DNA of 40,687 nucleotides from Oscillatoriales cyanobacterium (lineage in GTDB: Bacteria > Cyanobacteriota > Cyanobacteriia > Cyanobacteriales > Microcoleaceae), in assembly GCA_004292745.1 (NCBI GenBank), contig RDXH01000082.1:1-40687 (forward strand), read 5' to 3'. Position numbers and translations under genes: made by a program. Below are positions 33,215 to 40,196 of the stretch, in pieces; the first letter of the stretch is position 1; each line of letters starts with the position of its first letter. Below the pieces are notes generated by a model that worked only from the letters and a program-made list of their open reading frames with translations, did no database searches and had not been told where the DNA came from.

Positions 33215-33976
33215 TTGAAATTGCGATCGACCTATTTATTAGTCTCTCACGGCAGTCGCGACCCCCGACCCCAAGTAGCTTTGGAAAACCTAGCTCAACT
33301 GCTGTCTCAAAAATTACCAACGTTGGGCAATTCTGGCGCTTCCGGTGTTCCCACAGTCGGAACCGCCACCTTAGAGTTGGGCCCTGCGCCACTACACGAG
33401 CAAATTTGCCATTTTGCCGAACATACTCTCTCCCTGGGATTGACAGAAGTCCAAATCTTACCGATATTTTTATTGCCCGGTGTTCATGTGGCTGAAGACA
33501 TACCGGCAGAGGTAGAAATTGCCCAAAAAACTCTTTCTCCCAAACTGAAAATAGAATTGCTGCCCCATTTGGGAACCCAAGAAGCAGGTTTAGCTAAGTT
33601 GGTGAAAACTCAGATGCAAGAGGTGGCTTTTCTGCCCAATTTGCAGTTGCCCAAATGGATTTTACTATCTCATGGTAGTCGCCGTCTGGGAGGCAACTCG
33701 ACAGTTGAGGAAATAGCTAGCAAAGTCGGCGCACACCCAGCTTATTGGTCGGTAAAGCCGAGTTTGGAAGAACGAATTGACAGTTTAGTTCGTGATGGAC
33801 AGCAGCAAATAGGAATTGTGCCATACTTCTTATTTAATGGAGGAATTACAGATGCGATCGCCCAAAAAGTCGAACAGTTAAAGCAGCAATTTCCCACAGC
33901 GGAACTGCATCTGGCAAATCCTCTAGGCGTAAGTGTAGAATTAGCAGACTTAATTGGTGAGTTGATTCAAAAATGA
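33215..33976 (+). CDS. Sirohydrochlorin chelatase (CbiX/SirB long form)
   Basis: 253 residues with a TTG start (MKLRSTYLLVSHGSRDPRP). A duplicated chelatase fold: residue set LLVSHGSRDPRP in the N-half and ILLSHGSRRLGGNSTVEEIA in the C-half; the His in each SHGSR motif is the metal-binding or catalytic residue. VQILPIFLLPGVHVAEDIPAEVEIA and GIVPYFLFNGGITDAIAQKVEQL are typical. The enzyme inserts Fe2+ (siroheme) or Co2+ (anaerobic cobalamin) into sirohydrochlorin. It ends 47 bases before the likely cobA start, so the two probably form an operon. Confidence 0.85.
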   Translation: MKLRSTYLLVSHGSRDPRPQVALENLAQLLSQKLPTLGNSGASGVPTVGTATLELGPAPLHEQICHFAEHTLSLGLTEVQILPIFLLPGVHVAEDIPAEVEIAQKTLSPKLKIELLPHLGTQEAGLAKLVKTQMQEVAFLPNLQLPKWILLSHGSRRLGGNSTVEEIASKVGAHPAYWSVKPSLEERIDSLVRDGQQQIGIVPYFLFNGGITDAIAQKVEQLKQQFPTAELHLANPLGVSVELADLIGELIQK

Positions 33977-34020
33977 ACCGCAGAGGCACACAGGAAGCAA
34001 TAGAAAAAGAAGAGGTAAAA

Positions 34021-34791
34021 ATGTCTGTGGGTAAGGTGTATTTAGTAGGTGCAGGGCCTGGAGATCCGGGTTTGATGACGCTGAAAGGAAAAGCTTTGTT
34101 AGAGTGTGCTGATGTCGTGATTTACGACGCTTTAGTCAGCGCTCAAATTTTGGAGTCAATCAATCCGCAAGCAGAACGAATTGATGCGGGGAAACGTCGC
34201 GGCCGCCATTCGCTAATACAAGACGAAACTACTCAATTATTGATCGAAAAAGCTCAAGATAATGCGATCGTTGTCCGTCTCAAAGGCGGAGATCCGTTTA
34301 TTTTCGGCCGTGGTGGCGAAGAAATGGAAGATTTGGTCAAAGCTGGAGTTTCTGTAGAAGTCGTTCCCGGTGTAACTTCTGGGATTGCAGCGGCTGCTTA
34401 TGCGGGAATTCCGTTAACACATCGATCGTACAGTTCCTCTGTCACCTTTGTCACCGGTCACGAATCTGCGGGAAAATATCGACCAGAGGTGAATTGGCAG
34501 GCGATCGCCCGTGGCTCCGAAACCATAGTAATCTACATGGGGATTCACAATTTACCATATATCATCGACCAGTTGACAGCAGCCGAATTGAGTGCGGAAA
34601 CGCCCATAGCTTTAGTGCGTTGGGGAACAAGGCCGGAACAGGAAGAATTGATCGGAACTTTAGCTACAATTGTCGAGCAAGTTGAAGTGACTGGATTTGC
34701 AGCACCTGCGATCGCTGTCATCGGAAATGTCGTCAATTTGCATGGTATATTATCGGGATGTCGGCCTGTTCATCAGAATGTAGTTGGGTAG
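34021..34791 (+). CDS. cobA: Uroporphyrinogen-III C-methyltransferase
   Basis: 256 residues. The start [18 protein letters not shown] at 34021 is chosen because homologues start there and AGAAGAGG lies just upstream; the frame is open back to 33973. Motifs: [44 protein letters not shown] and [22 protein letters not shown], the SAM-dependent tetrapyrrole methylase signatures of SUMT. It makes precorrin-2, which a dehydrogenase oxidises to sirohydrochlorin, the substrate of the chelatase encoded just upstream. The dehydrogenase (Met8-like) is not in the window. Confidence 0.95.
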   Translation: MSVGKVYLVGAGPGDPGLMTLKGKALLECADVVIYDALVSAQILESINPQAERIDAGKRRGRHSLIQDETTQLLIEKAQDNAIVVRLKGGDPFIFGRGGEEMEDLVKAGVSVEVVPGVTSGIAAAAYAGIPLTHRSYSSSVTFVTGHESAGKYRPEVNWQAIARGSETIVIYMGIHNLPYIIDQLTAAELSAETPIALVRWGTRPEQEELIGTLATIVEQVEVTGFAAPAIAVIGNVVNLHGILSGCRPVHQNVVG

Positions 34792-35000
34792 GGCGGGTTT
34801 ATTAAGATTATCAGTGGGTGGCAAAAATCCTTGGCGAACCCGCCCCTACAAATATTATTCAATATGTTACAATTCCTATTTTACCATCTCTTGTAGGGGC
34901 GGGTTCACCAATAATATATAACAAGAACCAACAATCTCAATAAACCCGCCCGCCCCCAACAGTAAATTCAAATGTACCTCTTTCAAGATACAAGGGGCGG
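34786..35000. repeat. Two copies of the GGGCGGGTTT palindromic repeat
   Basis: Copy 3 (34786-34850) and copy 4 (34890-35000), the latter with the internal words CAATCTCAATAAACCCGCC and AACAGTAAATTCAAATGTAC that are shared with copies at 1679 and 14508. They fill the gap between cobA and the XRE gene. No gene is seen. Confidence 0.7.
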
Positions 35001-35139
35001 GTTCACCCAGATATTTGACACCCATCAACAAATGATAAAAAGCCGCCCCCACCCAGTTACTTAGCAATTAATTAATGAGTGGAATTGTGAAGAATAACTG
35101 GGAGTTTACAGAGGTATGGATCGATTTCGGTGGTCGATT

Positions 35140-35382
35140 CTATCCATCAGCATCATTGGGATAACCAAATTGGTCGGGTAATTCAGCAGACGTAATTTCC
35201 AGAATCTCTAGCAACTTCTTGTATTGAACAGGCGTTAGTTTCGGTACAGACCGCCCCGCTTCCCAGTTACTGACTGTCGCTTCCGTAACGCCAAGTGCTT
35301 CTGCTAGCTGCTTTTGAGTCAAAAACCGCTGAACTCTCAGTCGCATTAGGGGCGATCGATCGGCTCTTTCTGAGATTTCCAT
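35140..35382 (-). CDS. XRE-family HTH transcriptional regulator
   Basis: 80 residues. HTH: FLTQKQLAEALGVTEATVSNWEAGRSVPKLTPVQYKKLLEIL is the standard XRE/Cro-C1 pattern, with TVSNWEAG as recognition helix. It is single-domain, with a short acidic C-terminus (PNDADG). It may be a stand-alone repressor; no toxin gene is adjacent. Two good palindromes lie just upstream of its start (35411-35457), where a self-binding operator would be expected. Confidence 0.85.
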   Translation of the reverse strand: MEISERADRSPLMRLRVQRFLTQKQLAEALGVTEATVSNWEAGRSVPKLTPVQYKKLLEILEITSAELPDQFGYPNDADG

Positions 35383-35410
35383 AGACTATTTGTTAACTTA
35401 TATTAAATTA

Positions 35411-35457
35411 TTTAGGCTTTGCCTAAAATGATTGACATCTGCCCTAAATTAATTTAG
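35411..35457. promoter_or_regulatory. Candidate operator upstream of the XRE gene
   Basis: Two perfect palindromes: TTTAGGC-TTT-GCCTAAA at 35411-35427 and CTAAATTAATTTAG at 35444-35457. They share the CCTAAA half-site, which suggests one dimeric repressor binds both. They lie 29-75 bases before the XRE start codon. Confidence 0.5.
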
Positions 35458-35978
35458 CTTTAAACCATAGAGATTTAGACAGCACCAGCTAAGCCACTTG
35501 TGCTGTAGGGGAATTGCTGTCTTTTCTTCAATTTGTCATTGTACGCGGTTTTACCGTGACAAAGCATCAAACCTATCCAAAATTATTCGTCAAAGCTATG
35601 TTGCAAGATTCATCATCGAACCAAACATCGCCCAATTGCGATCGCGATTCCAGACGATCGCATCATCATTACACCGGAACAGGGAGAAATCATGAGTTTG
35701 TTGGTTAAATTAATCCGGTTGGATTGAAGTTAGGAGTTACGCAAGTCTCTAATCTGTAGGGTGCGTCGCTGTGAGATGTTCAATAGAACTTGCAGATTGT
35801 AGATGGCGACGCACCGATGCGATATTAGAAACCGAATAAGAAGGCGAAGCGCCTACATCAGCGGTTAAAAAATAAAAACATCAATCAACTGGAATATTAC
35901 CTAACTCAGATACAAAGACTGCCAGCAAGTAAAATATGGCATAGTATAGATAGATATTCATTTCATAGCATCCCACCT
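35458..35978. other. Long intergenic stretch, possible decayed coding sequence
   Basis: About 520 bases without a convincing gene. Around 35630-35717, one plus-strand frame reads AIPDDRIIITPEQGEIMSLL, which looks protein-like but is too short to assign. A palindromic repeat (GTAGGGTGCGTCGCTG ... ATGGCGACGCACC) is at 35757-35815. A short GCGAAGCGCCTAC word is at 35845-35857. Confidence 0.4.
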
Positions 35979-36350
35979 ATGACTGCCAAAATCACCCTAA
36001 ACTTGTCCGATGAAGTCTATCATCAAGCAGAATTACTAGCGCAGCAATGCCACCGCAGCGTCAGTGAAATTTTAGTAGAAACTCTAGAAAATTTTCTATT
36101 ACCAACCGCTAAACCAGTATCAGCATTGTCGGATTCGGAAGTAATCGCTTTAACTCAACTCCGGCTACAACCAGTCCAAGAACAACGATTGAGTGAATTA
36201 CTAGAACACCAACAATGCGGTACGATTACTCAATTTGAACATGAAGAATTGCAGGCATTAATTCATATTTATGAAGATAGACTGCTGCGACAAGCTCAAG
36301 CCTTGAATGAATCTGTGCGACGCGGCTTGCTCGAACCATTACAAGGATAA
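35979..36350 (+). CDS. RHH-like protein (antitoxin-type), cyanobacterial family
   Basis: 123 residues. The N-terminus (AKITLNLSDEVYHQAELLAQQCHRSVSEILVETLENFL) is a ribbon-helix-helix-like strand and two helices, as in CopG/MetJ antitoxins. The rest (LSDSEVIALTQLRLQPVQEQRLSELLEHQQCGTITQFEHEEL...LRQAQALNESVRRGLLEPLQ) is a helical C-terminal part that I recognise from a family widespread in cyanobacteria, often next to an HNH nuclease. Here the next frame (36356) begins with MAISEK but is short and appears broken. The target is unknown. Confidence 0.75.
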   Translation: MTAKITLNLSDEVYHQAELLAQQCHRSVSEILVETLENFLLPTAKPVSALSDSEVIALTQLRLQPVQEQRLSELLEHQQCGTITQFEHEELQALIHIYEDRLLRQAQALNESVRRGLLEPLQG

Positions 36351-36355
36351 TTAGA

Positions 36356-36472
36356 ATGGCTATTTCCGAAAAGCGATCGCCCCATAATAGTAGAGGCGAA
36401 GCATTTCCCACGACTGGCTTGACATCCGAGTTTGTTTCAGGTAAAATAGTTATCTACTTATCTGATTATTAA
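36356..36472 (+). pseudogene. Possible truncated downstream partner of the RHH-like gene
   Basis: A 38-codon frame starts 5 bases after the RHH-like stop with MAISEK and continues in a CGATCGCCCC / GAGGCGAAGCATTTCCC-type repeat sequence. Homologous loci often have an HNH nuclease here whose start is similar (M-x-I-S-E-x-L/K). No HNH motif is present, so at most the first few codons remain. Confidence 0.3.
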
Positions 36473-36487
36473 TTGTTAAAATATACT

Positions 36488-36591
36488 TATAGCAGTCCTT
36501 GCAGGAGTCGTAAAGTTTTTTACCCCACCCCAACCCGGACCTTATGAAGGGGAGGGAGTAAGAAATTCACAAATAATTTAGGATTGCTATA
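36488..36591 (+). mobile_element. MITE-like element, copy 3 (about 104 bp)
   Basis: Same element as 17588-17691, same orientation: TATAGCAGTCCT at one end and AGGATTGCTATA at the other, with the GGGGAGGGAGTAAGAAATTC word shared. It ends 37 bases before the DUF433 gene and could influence its promoter. Confidence 0.75.
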
Positions 36592-36628
36592 TCAGATGAA
36601 ATAACAAAACTGAGTCAACGGCTAATTT

Positions 36629-36949
36629 ATGGTAAGCATAATTTCGGAACATATTACAATTAATCCCGGTTTTTGCGGTGGGCAACCTTGCATTACTGGA
36701 CATCGAATTAAGGTACAAGATGTGGTAATTTGGCATGAGGAAATGGGAATGTCACCAGAGGAGATTATTTACCATTATCCTTCAATTACTCTAGCTGATG
36801 TTTATGCAGCTTTGACTTATTATCACGATCATCGTGAAGAAATTAGGACACAAATTAGAGAAGATGAAACCTTTGTTCGCGGGTTGCAAGCCCAAAATCC
36901 TTCTATCCTTCAGCAAAAATTAAAAAGTCTAAATGTCAAGAACTCTTAA
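36629..36949 (+). CDS. DUF433 antitoxin
   Basis: 106 residues. DUF433 pattern: HITINPGFCGGQPCITGHRIKVQDVVIWHEEMGMSPEEIIYHYPSITLADVYAALTYYHDHREEI. DUF433 proteins are small HTH antitoxins paired with PIN-like (DUF5615) toxins; the CGGxPxIxGxRIxV motif is diagnostic. The stop overlaps the start of the toxin gene by 17 bases. Confidence 0.9.
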   Translation: MVSIISEHITINPGFCGGQPCITGHRIKVQDVVIWHEEMGMSPEEIIYHYPSITLADVYAALTYYHDHREEIRTQIREDETFVRGLQAQNPSILQQKLKSLNVKNS

Positions 36950-37268
36950 CTTTCATTTGGATGAAAATGTAAGTAATGCTATTGCGATCGGTCTGCGAAG
37001 ATATGAGATTAATGTGACGACTACAACAGAAGCAGGCTTATTGGGAAAGCCTGACGAACTTCATGTAGAATTTGCGATAGCTGAAGGGAGAATAATTTTT
37101 ACTCAAGATGCAGATTTTTTAAGGATAAATCAAGCTGGATTACCTCATAATGGGATTATTTACTGCCATAAAAATAGTCGCTCGATAGGAGAAATTTTGA
37201 GAAGTTTAGTAATGATTTGGGAGTATCTTGAGTTGGACGATCTGACAGGGCGTGTGGAGTTTATTTAA
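36933..37268 (+). CDS. DUF5615 PIN-like toxin
   Basis: 111 residues. DUF5615/Mut7-C-like PIN-fold: HLDENVSNAIAIGLRRYEINVTTTTEAGLLGKPDELHVEFAIAEGRIIFTQDADFLRI, with the acidic residues in LDEN and TQDADF as likely catalytic centre. Probably an RNase toxin. It forms a compact TA pair with the preceding DUF433 gene. It ends just before the HIP1-core tandem array. Confidence 0.9.
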   Translation: MSRTLNFHLDENVSNAIAIGLRRYEINVTTTTEAGLLGKPDELHVEFAIAEGRIIFTQDADFLRINQAGLPHNGIIYCHKNSRSIGEILRSLVMIWEYLELDDLTGRVEFI

Positions 37269-37271
37269 GAC

Positions 37272-37438
37272 TAACGATCGCACTTCCACAAAAGACCGAT
37301 CGCCCTTCCACACAAAAAAGCGATCGCACATTTCTCTCAAATTCGATCGCCCGATCAACAAAAAACCCGATCGCCCCCATCCACAAAAAACCCCGATCGC
37401 CCCTCAATCCAAAAATGCGATCGCCCATCCACAAAAAA
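37272..37438. repeat. HIP1-core tandem array, left block
   Basis: Seven degenerate units of the form CGATCGCCCATCCACAAAAA, about 20-24 bases each, run head to tail. Each is centred on CGATCG and joined by an A-rich spacer such as TCCACAAAAAACC. It starts at the end of the DUF5615 gene. Confidence 0.85.
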
Positions 37439-37439
37439 C

Positions 37440-37620
37440 TCGGCGGTTGAAACCCAAAAACCCCGGCGGTTGAAACCGCGTCTACACAAACAAAACCCGC
37501 CTTCGCGGGTTGAAGATTTCACCCGATGATTTTCCATCTCCGAATACCTTCTTCGTCCGCGGAGGCGGACATCGTTTGTGTAGACGCGGTTTCCAACCGC
37601 CGAGGATTCCAACCGCCGAG
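37440..37620. repeat. Inverted 'GCGGTTTCAACCGCC' repeats inside the array
   Basis: Two opposed copies of the repeat seen at 19025-19071: GGCGGTTGAAACCGCGTCTA followed by CACAAACAAAACCCGCC (37465-37501), then TCCGCGGAGGCGGAC with ATCGTTTGTGTAGACGCGG and TTTCCAACCGCC (37555-37602). Together they can fold into a long cruciform. They divide the tandem array into two blocks. Confidence 0.75.
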
Positions 37621-37644
37621 GATTTCAAATTAGATCGCCCGAAT

Positions 37645-37737
37645 CGACCCAAAAACCCGATCGCCCATCCACAAAAAATGCGATCGCCCATCAACCAAAA
37701 ACCCGATCGCCCATCCACAAAAAACCCGATCGCCCTT
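37645..37737. repeat. HIP1-core tandem array, right block
   Basis: Five more units of the same CGATCGCCCATCCACAAAAA type, ending exactly at the stop of the RTX-repeat gene. The block is in the same orientation as the left one. Confidence 0.85.
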
Positions 37738-40066
37738 AAACCAACTCTACATCACACACAGCGTTAATGTTGAATCTACCAGTTAATCCACCATCAAGAC
37801 CAAAATTTGTGAAATTTGAAATAGAATTTAAGTCGCGACTGCCATTTCTAGCTGAAACTCTCACGGATTGACCTGATGTAAAACAGTCCCCAAAAGCGTT
37901 TGGCTTGTTTCGTATTCCAAAACTTATTGTGCCACTTGTGCCACTGGAAGAGGAAACGGGAATGATTTTGGTTTGTATTCCACTCCTTGTACTAAGTTCT
38001 ACGAGAAAATTGTCTATGTCGTTTCTTGGATCGCAGTATGCTAGTGTGTATTGTGCCGTTTGTCCATAGGGGATACGATCGGGGATGAAATCTACTTTAA
38101 TGTTTAAAGCTCCTCCTAAACAAGTTGGTGCTGGTGCAGGAGTAGCCGCAGGTTTATCGCAGAAGTCAAATGGAATACCCGTCTTATCAGCAAGAAACTT
38201 TCGGATCTGAGGCAAAAAATTGGTTTTAGAAGGTTCTGTCGGCTTCTCTTTTCCAAATGAATCAATGAGATCCTTACTAGACTTAGATAAATCTAAAGTA
38301 CCTCCTACAGCTTTTTCTAAGTCTTCTGCAAGTCCTGATGATTTGATAACTTTCTCAACTCCTATTCCCTTCACTTCATCAATTACCGCATCACCAAGGT
38401 CTTTATCGCTACCTGTAAGAAGTTTGCAACTGTAGTCAACGACTTTCAACGCCGTTGATACTCCTTTCAATCCTAGACCAAGAACATCAAGTGCGGCGCT
38501 AGTTCCCCCACTAGGAACAGCAAACAATAAACCACCAAGCACTAAAGCATTAGCAGCAAAATCAACCACTTTAGCAATTTTTCCAGTTCCTTCACAGAAC
38601 TTTTTAACTGACTCACAATCTTTCGTGAAATCTGGAGTGCCAACAGTTGGAGGAGTCGTTGGTTTTGGTGGCTCAGGAGTAGGAGATGTTGGAGTTGGCT
38701 CAATTGGCAGAGGAACAGTTACAGTGTCAATAATCTGACCATCTTTGAGCCGCGATATAACACCTTGATCCGGCTTTCCAGGTTCTTTACTCGGTTGATT
38801 CTCAATTCGCGCCGTTTCATTAGAGCCTTCAACAGTAATATCCGCCCTTGTACCATCTCGACTGAAGCGCGTTGTACTACCACGAACACCCGTTGTACGA
38901 TTGGGTACGAATATAACTGATTCTACGAAACGTCCGTCAGCATCATCTTGAAAAACTACTGTATATTTGCTACCATCACTAGCTGGAAATTCCATCTGAA
39001 ATCTGTTGTCAGATAGCTTTTTAACTTCCGGTAAATCAATTGTGACTTTATCTTCAGGACGATCTGGTTCCACATCATAAGGTCTAAAACGACCTTTTAA
39101 ATCATCTGGTGTAACTCCCAAAACAGTACCTAACAAAGCCCCTGTTGCAGCCACCTTAATATCCACAGCCGAACCACCAGACGGCTGCACTTTCGACTCC
39201 AAAATAACATCAGACTCCTTAAGATTTGTGCTAAGTCCGATGAAATCGATCGTTCTTTGAAAGTCGGTAATTAAGTCAAAAGTAGGAGATCCTAAAGCCG
39301 CCTCAGAGCGCAGAAAAAATATATCTTGACCCGCACCACCAGTCAGGGTATCGTTGCCCAAATCGCCAATTAGGAAGTCATTGCCATCTTGCCCATTGAT
39401 AATATCGTTACCGCGACCACCTCGCAAAAAGTCGTCTCCGCCTCCACCAAAAATTACGTCATTACCTGCGTTTCCGTTAACACCATCGGCACTTTCACCA
39501 CCCTGCAAAGTGTCAGCACCCGGACCGCCAAGAAGACCATTTTGGCCCGCACCGCCACTCAGAAAATCGTTTCCCAAGCCGCCGTAGAGCAAATCAGCAC
39601 CACCTCGGCCCTCAATTCGGTCATTTCCTTCGTCGCCATAGACGATATCCCCGGATTCTGAGCCTGTAATGGAATCGGCACCGCCTAAACCCCGCAAACC
39701 GCCGATGAGAGTATCGAGCAAGCCAAGGGGAATCGTAAATGTGTCGCTTCCCTCAGTTAAAATATAAGCACTACCATCCCTCGAAAGTGAGCCAATGCGT
39801 ACTTGAGAACTCGATCGCCCAATATCCCCATCAGCACTACCGGAAATCAAGTCGCTTCCTGTGTTACCATTCAACAAGTCTGGCGCGATCGAACTTTCTA
39901 GCGTATCGTTGCTTCCCAAGCTAAAGATATTCTGGATATTCTGAGGATTTGATACTGTTTCGACCGTCGGGGCTTTTTTGAAGGGACAGCCGCAATCCGC
40001 TTGATCCTTGGCGCTGCTACCGTTCAGTATGTCATTCTTGTCCAGCAAAGCTAAATTGTCAGGCAT
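37736..40066 (-). CDS. RTX-repeat calcium-binding protein with unrecognised C-terminal region
   Basis: 776 residues. About 122-250 is a block of RTX nonapeptides (GDEGNDRIEGRGGADLLYGG, GNDFLSGG, GADTLQGG, GNDVIFGG, GNDIINGQDGNDFLIGD), a Ca2+-binding parallel beta-roll. DLITDFQRTIDFIGLS at 264-279 is the usual segment after RTX repeats. Residues 300-450 include a strand-rich domain. A Pro/Thr linker (IEPTPTSPTPEPPKPTTPP) leads to a C-terminal region with a hydrophobic stretch (FAANALVLGGLLFAVPSGGT and VLGLGLKGVSTALKVV) and a Cys-containing strand-rich end. No N-terminal signal is seen; RTX proteins are usually exported by type I secretion. No T1SS genes are nearby. The C-terminal region could be an effector or adhesin domain. 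Confidence 0.8.
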   Translation of the reverse strand: MPDNLALLDKNDILNGSSAKDQADCGCPFKKAPTVETVSNPQNIQNIFSLGSNDTLESSIAPDLLNGNTGSDLISGSADGDIGRSSSQVRIGSLSRDGSAYILTEGSDTFTIPLGLLDTLIGGLRGLGGADSITGSESGDIVYGDEGNDRIEGRGGADLLYGGLGNDFLSGGAGQNGLLGGPGADTLQGGESADGVNGNAGNDVIFGGGGDDFLRGGRGNDIINGQDGNDFLIGDLGNDTLTGGAGQDIFFLRSEAALGSPTFDLITDFQRTIDFIGLSTNLKESDVILESKVQPSGGSAVDIKVAATGALLGTVLGVTPDDLKGRFRPYDVEPDRPEDKVTIDLPEVKKLSDNRFQMEFPASDGSKYTVVFQDDADGRFVESVIFVPNRTTGVRGSTTRFSRDGTRADITVEGSNETARIENQPSKEPGKPDQGVISRLKDGQIIDTVTVPLPIEPTPTSPTPEPPKPTTPPTVGTPDFTKDCESVKKFCEGTGKIAKVVDFAANALVLGGLLFAVPSGGTSAALDVLGLGLKGVSTALKVVDYSCKLLTGSDKDLGDAVIDEVKGIGVEKVIKSSGLAEDLEKAVGGTLDLSKSSKDLIDSFGKEKPTEPSKTNFLPQIRKFLADKTGIPFDFCDKPAATPAPAPTCLGGALNIKVDFIPDRIPYGQTAQYTLAYCDPRNDIDNFLVELSTRSGIQTKIIPVSSSSGTSGTISFGIRNKPNAFGDCFTSGQSVRVSARNGSRDLNSISNFTNFGLDGGLTGRFNINAVCDVELV

Positions 40067-40196
40067 ATACTGTTACTCTGTGTTGGTGATTTAAGAAATC
40101 TACCTCACCTGTCTCATCTATGTCTTGACCAAAAAAGCCCTAAAAAGACTGAAAAAGCCCGAAGTTTCCTTAACTTTATATTTCTTAACTTAACCC

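Noticed and set aside
35630-35717. Short protein-like frame DDRIIITPEQGEIMSLL
   Set aside because: Too short and without a start or recognised family; mentioned only in the intergenic description.
37272-37737. CRISPR array
   Set aside because: Units are directly repeated with short A-rich spacers that are themselves repeated, not unique 30-40 base spacers, and no cas genes are near.
37252-37767. Open frames through the HIP1-core array (for example DRPSTKNPIA-type peptides)
   Set aside because: They are translations of the tandem repeat and have no start signals or domain; treated as a repeat.
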